Shown in pieces: positions 3,567 through 6,028 of a stretch of DNA of 6,028 nt. The position numbers and the translations under genes were made by a program. The stretch comes from Clostridia bacterium (GTDB taxonomy: Bacteria; Bacillota_A; Clostridia; Oscillospirales; CAG-272). Each line of letters opens with the position of its first letter. The first letter of the stretch is position 1. A model generated the notes under the pieces. That model was not told the origin of the DNA and did no database searches. It worked only from the letters and a program-made list of their open reading frames with translations. The DNA lies in the NCBI GenBank assembly GCA_017411885.1, contig JAFQPF010000150.1, forward strand, positions 1 to 6,028. Direction: 5' to 3'.

Positions 3567-6028
3567 ATGAAAAGGATCGCGCTGTTATTTCTTACAATAA
3601 CCTTATGCGCAGTATTATCTCTCTGCGCTTACGCTTACGACTATTACGGTAAGGTTATGCCGGACTATTATTTCAATCCTGCCGAATACGTTCAGTCGGT
3701 CTCACCGGGAGCTGTTTCCCGTGGGCTTTTATATGATGCAGAGACCGACCTTGTATACTCGGTTTTCGGCACTGATATTGATGCGACAGCTCCGAGTGAT
3801 GGAGCATATGTTCAGTTCAACTTTCCCGAAAAGGTGAATGCCGAAGACTATCCTTATATCAAATTCGGTTATCGCGCATACACAAAAAACGACACAAGCG
3901 AAAAGCAGGTTGACATCAACGTAGGGATCGCAGGTGTACGCTTCTGGGGCAACAAGCCGTATATGCAATTTGACGGTGAATACCGCGAGGCTGTGATAGA
4001 TGCGACCAAGCTTTCGGGCGGTGAAGCATATCACGGCAAGGAAAATTCCGGATACGAGGGTGTTTATTCAGGCGACAAGTTCACATATGTCCGTATCAAG
4101 CCCTGGGGAAGTAACAGCACAAAAAAGATTACTCCCGATGAAAACGATTTTATAAAGATCGAATACGTTGCTTTCTTCAAAACTCTTGAGGATGCTGACG
4201 CTTATTCCACCAAGAGATACGATTATTTAGTAGACGATTCAAATGTCACCTTTACCGTTCTCAACTACGGCACTGCCCTTTCACACATGGATTCATACGC
4301 TACAGGTGACTCAGGATCCGCTTATCCTTACACCCGCTACACCTCTTCAACTGCTGCCGGAAGCAATGCAAACGAGGCGGCAATGATACAATATTCGACC
4401 TTTCACTTAAAGGATTTCGATATTCACAAAACGCCTGTCTTAAAGGTCAGATACAGATCAAACTTTGCAAATTCTACAACTATAGACTTTAATATCGGAG
4501 CCGACTACGGTCCCGACCATAAGGGCGCGCGTATATGGGGACCGAAAATTGCATTTATTCCCGACGGCACCTGGCGTAATCTTGTGCTCGATCTGCGTAC
4601 ACTCAACTACACGGGCGGCGACAGTGGTTACTATGCTCCCGAAAACGACGAAAGCATATGGGATTTAGTCAACAACGTGACCTTTGTCCGTATTAAGCCT
4701 TATAACAGAAAGCTTATTGCAGAGGGCGATTACTTCGACGTTATGTATTACGGATTTTACAGCTCGGTTGCAGAAGCTAACAGCGACGATCCTTCGATGC
4801 CTGACAATTATTCTTTACGCGGTGACGTAAACGGAGATTTCAAGATCAATACTGTTGATGAGATCTACATGGCGCGCGAGCTTACCGATCCCGGTCTTGT
4901 TTACGACAAGCTTTTTGACGTAAACGGTGACGATTTCGTTAACGCTCTCGACCACGCGATCCTTGCAAGAAATATTGCCGGATGGAAGAAGTATCAGTCG
5001 TTTTACACTTCCTACGCCGAGGACGATTATATTGAAAAGCTCAATGAAAAGTTCGAGCAAAAACGCGACGCAATACTCAACTCCGAAAGTGAATGGGTAC
5101 TCGGTCCCGGCGGAACTGTATACTACGTTTCTCCAAACGGCGACGACTTAAACGACGGAAAATCTCCTCAAAGTGCATGGAAGTCTACTGCCAATATAAA
5201 GAGCTCCAAGCTTAATTACGGAGACGTGGTTTTATTTGAACGCGGCGGTATATGGCGCGGAAATTGGACGGCTGTTGCAGGCGTTACGTATTCTGCTTAC
5301 GGTACAGGCAAAAAGCCCGCCTTCTACGGCTCGATAGATGCGGCTGATCCGTCTGTCTGGGAAGAGGTTTCTGAAAATTTATACAAGTACACCCCACGCA
5401 CCTTCTCTTTACAGGATGCGGACGTGGGATGCATCATATTCGATCACGGCGAAGCTTATGGCGCACGCGTGCTGACTCAGAACGGTTATGTGCTTCAGGT
5501 CGGCATGAACGGCATTACGTCCAACGGTATCGAGACCTGGGAATCCCGCAAGTACGGACTCTTTACCGGCGAAAGCGAGCTTAACCACGACCTTGAATAT
5601 TACCTTAACCCGCAGACAAATTATCTCTATCTCTACAGCGACAAGGGCAATCCCGGAAACAGATTTGATTCGATAGAGCTTTCGCTCAAAGGTAATGTCA
5701 TCGCCGGAAAAAGCAACTGCACATTTGACAATCTTACGATAAAGTACGGTGCGAGCCACGGCATTGGTATGGGAACAGTTGAAAACGTTACCGTGCGCAA
5801 CTGCGAGGTCGGCTGGATCGGCGGCGCTATTCAGAATTTAGCTGCATACGGTGAGGGCGGCAGATTCGGCAACGGTATTGAAATTTTTGGTGGAAGCAGG
5901 AATTTCAACGTTTACAACAACTATGTTTATGAATGCTTTGACTGCGGAATTACCGTTCAGTTCCAAAACGACAGAAATACAAATATGAATGACGGAACTA
6001 CCATCGTTCAGATCAACAGCTTGTTCTA
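3567..6028 (+). CDS. Exported dockerin protein with duplicated N-terminal domain and right-handed beta-helix (3' end beyond window)
   Basis: ATG 3567 follows AAAAGGGG (3553-3560) by 6 nt. The frame is open for 820 codons plus 2 nt to the edge. Residues 1-23 are a signal peptide with an AYA cleavage site (21-23). Two beta-rich copies of an unrecognised domain, about 40-213 and 226-405, both end with a shared block: TYVRIKPWG (173-181) against TFVRIKPYN (372-380), then FIKIEYVAFF (195-204) against YFDVMYYGFY (389-398). Residues 417-475 are a type I dockerin with calcium loops D420/N422/D424/N428/D431 and D451/N453/D455/N459/D462, each followed by an Ala-Arg helix. A charged helical linker (about 478-511) leads to YYVSPNGDD (519-527), a typical opening of right-handed beta-helix enzymes, then turns such as NLTIKYG (722-728) and NVTVRNCEVG. 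Such folds occur in polysaccharide lyases and some glycosidases. The dockerin would plug it into a cohesin. Substrate and catalytic residues cannot be assigned from the visible part. Confidence 0.92.
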   Translation, partial: MKRIALLFLTITLCAVLSLCAYAYDYYGKVMPDYYFNPAEYVQSVSPGAVSRGLLYDAETDLVYSVFGTDIDATAPSDGAYVQFNFPEKVNAEDYPYIKFGYRAYTKNDTSEKQVDINVGIAGVRFWGNKPYMQFDGEYREAVIDATKLSGGEAYHGKENSGYEGVYSGDKFTYVRIKPWGSNSTKKITPDENDFIKIEYVAFFKTLEDADAYSTKRYDYLVDDSNVTFTVLNYGTALSHMDSYATGDSGSAYPYTRYTSSTAAGSNANEAAMIQYSTFHLKDFDIHKTPVLKVRYRSNFANSTTIDFNIGADYGPDHKGARIWGPKIAFIPDGTWRNLVLDLRTLNYTGGDSGYYAPENDESIWDLVNNVTFVRIKPYNRKLIAEGDYFDVMYYGFYSSVAEANSDDPSMPDNYSLRGDVNGDFKINTVDEIYMARELTDPGLVYDKLFDVNGDDFVNALDHAILARNIAGWKKYQSFYTSYAEDDYIEKLNEKFEQKRDAILNSESEWVLGPGGTVYYVSPNGDDLNDGKSPQSAWKSTANIKSSKLNYGDVVLFERGGIWRGNWTAVAGVTYSAYGTGKKPAFYGSIDAADPSVWEEVSENLYKYTPRTFSLQDADVGCIIFDHGEAYGARVLTQNGYVLQVGMNGITSNGIETWESRKYGLFTGESELNHDLEYYLNPQTNYLYLYSDKGNPGNRFDSIELSLKGNVIAGKSNCTFDNLTIKYGASHGIGMGTVENVTVRNCEVGWIGGAIQNLAAYGEGGRFGNGIEIFGGSRNFNVYNNYVYECFDCGITVQFQNDRNTNMNDGTTIVQINSLF

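Noticed and set aside
5409..5759. Minus-strand frame of 116 codons opposite the beta-helix gene, and similar frames at 1185-1436, 2869-3117, 3222-3515, 3729-4034 and 4815-5060
   Set aside because: All lie antisense to well-supported coding sequence, and I see no ribosome binding site or domain that supports them. They are shadows of the real reading frames.

Overview
The window looks like accessory polysaccharide-degradation DNA from a gut-type anaerobe of the Bacillota, class Clostridia (Oscillospirales/Ruminococcaceae-like). The evidence is strong AGGAGG ribosome binding sites, consensus sigma-A promoters, three exported proteins, a cohesin-like module and a dockerin (cellulosome parts), S-layer homology repeats, and an intergenic palindromic repeat of a style common in these genomes. 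The organism is an inference; there is no rRNA or marker gene here.

Layout. (1) 1-345, minus strand: the N-terminal 115 codons of a secreted protein whose mature part begins like a cohesin domain. It has a perfect TTGACA-17-TATAAT promoter (529-557) and a leader of about 175 nt that can fold. (2) 346-1191: an 846-nt divergent intergenic region with no convincing gene. Its right half (about 745-1106) is a mosaic of eight short hairpins, with a candidate promoter inside it pointing right. (3) 1192-3444, plus strand: a complete 750-residue exported protein with two YcdB/YcdC-type regions and C-terminal S-layer homology (SLH) repeats, closed by a strong rho-independent terminator (3453-3500). (4) 3567 to the right edge, plus strand: a large exported enzyme-like protein, open at its 3' end. 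Its order is signal peptide, two copies of an uncharacterised beta-rich domain, an internal type I dockerin with two intact calcium loops, a charged helical linker, and a right-handed beta-helix region like those of pectate-lyase-type carbohydrate enzymes.

How the parts may work together (inference). The dockerin of the third protein should bind a cohesin. The left-edge protein appears to be a cohesin carrier, and the middle protein carries SLH repeats that can hold proteins on the cell wall. The three therefore resemble pieces of a surface or secreted glycan-degrading assembly. Each has its own promoter or terminator, so this is a neighbourhood and not an operon. Cognate binding cannot be shown from sequence alone.
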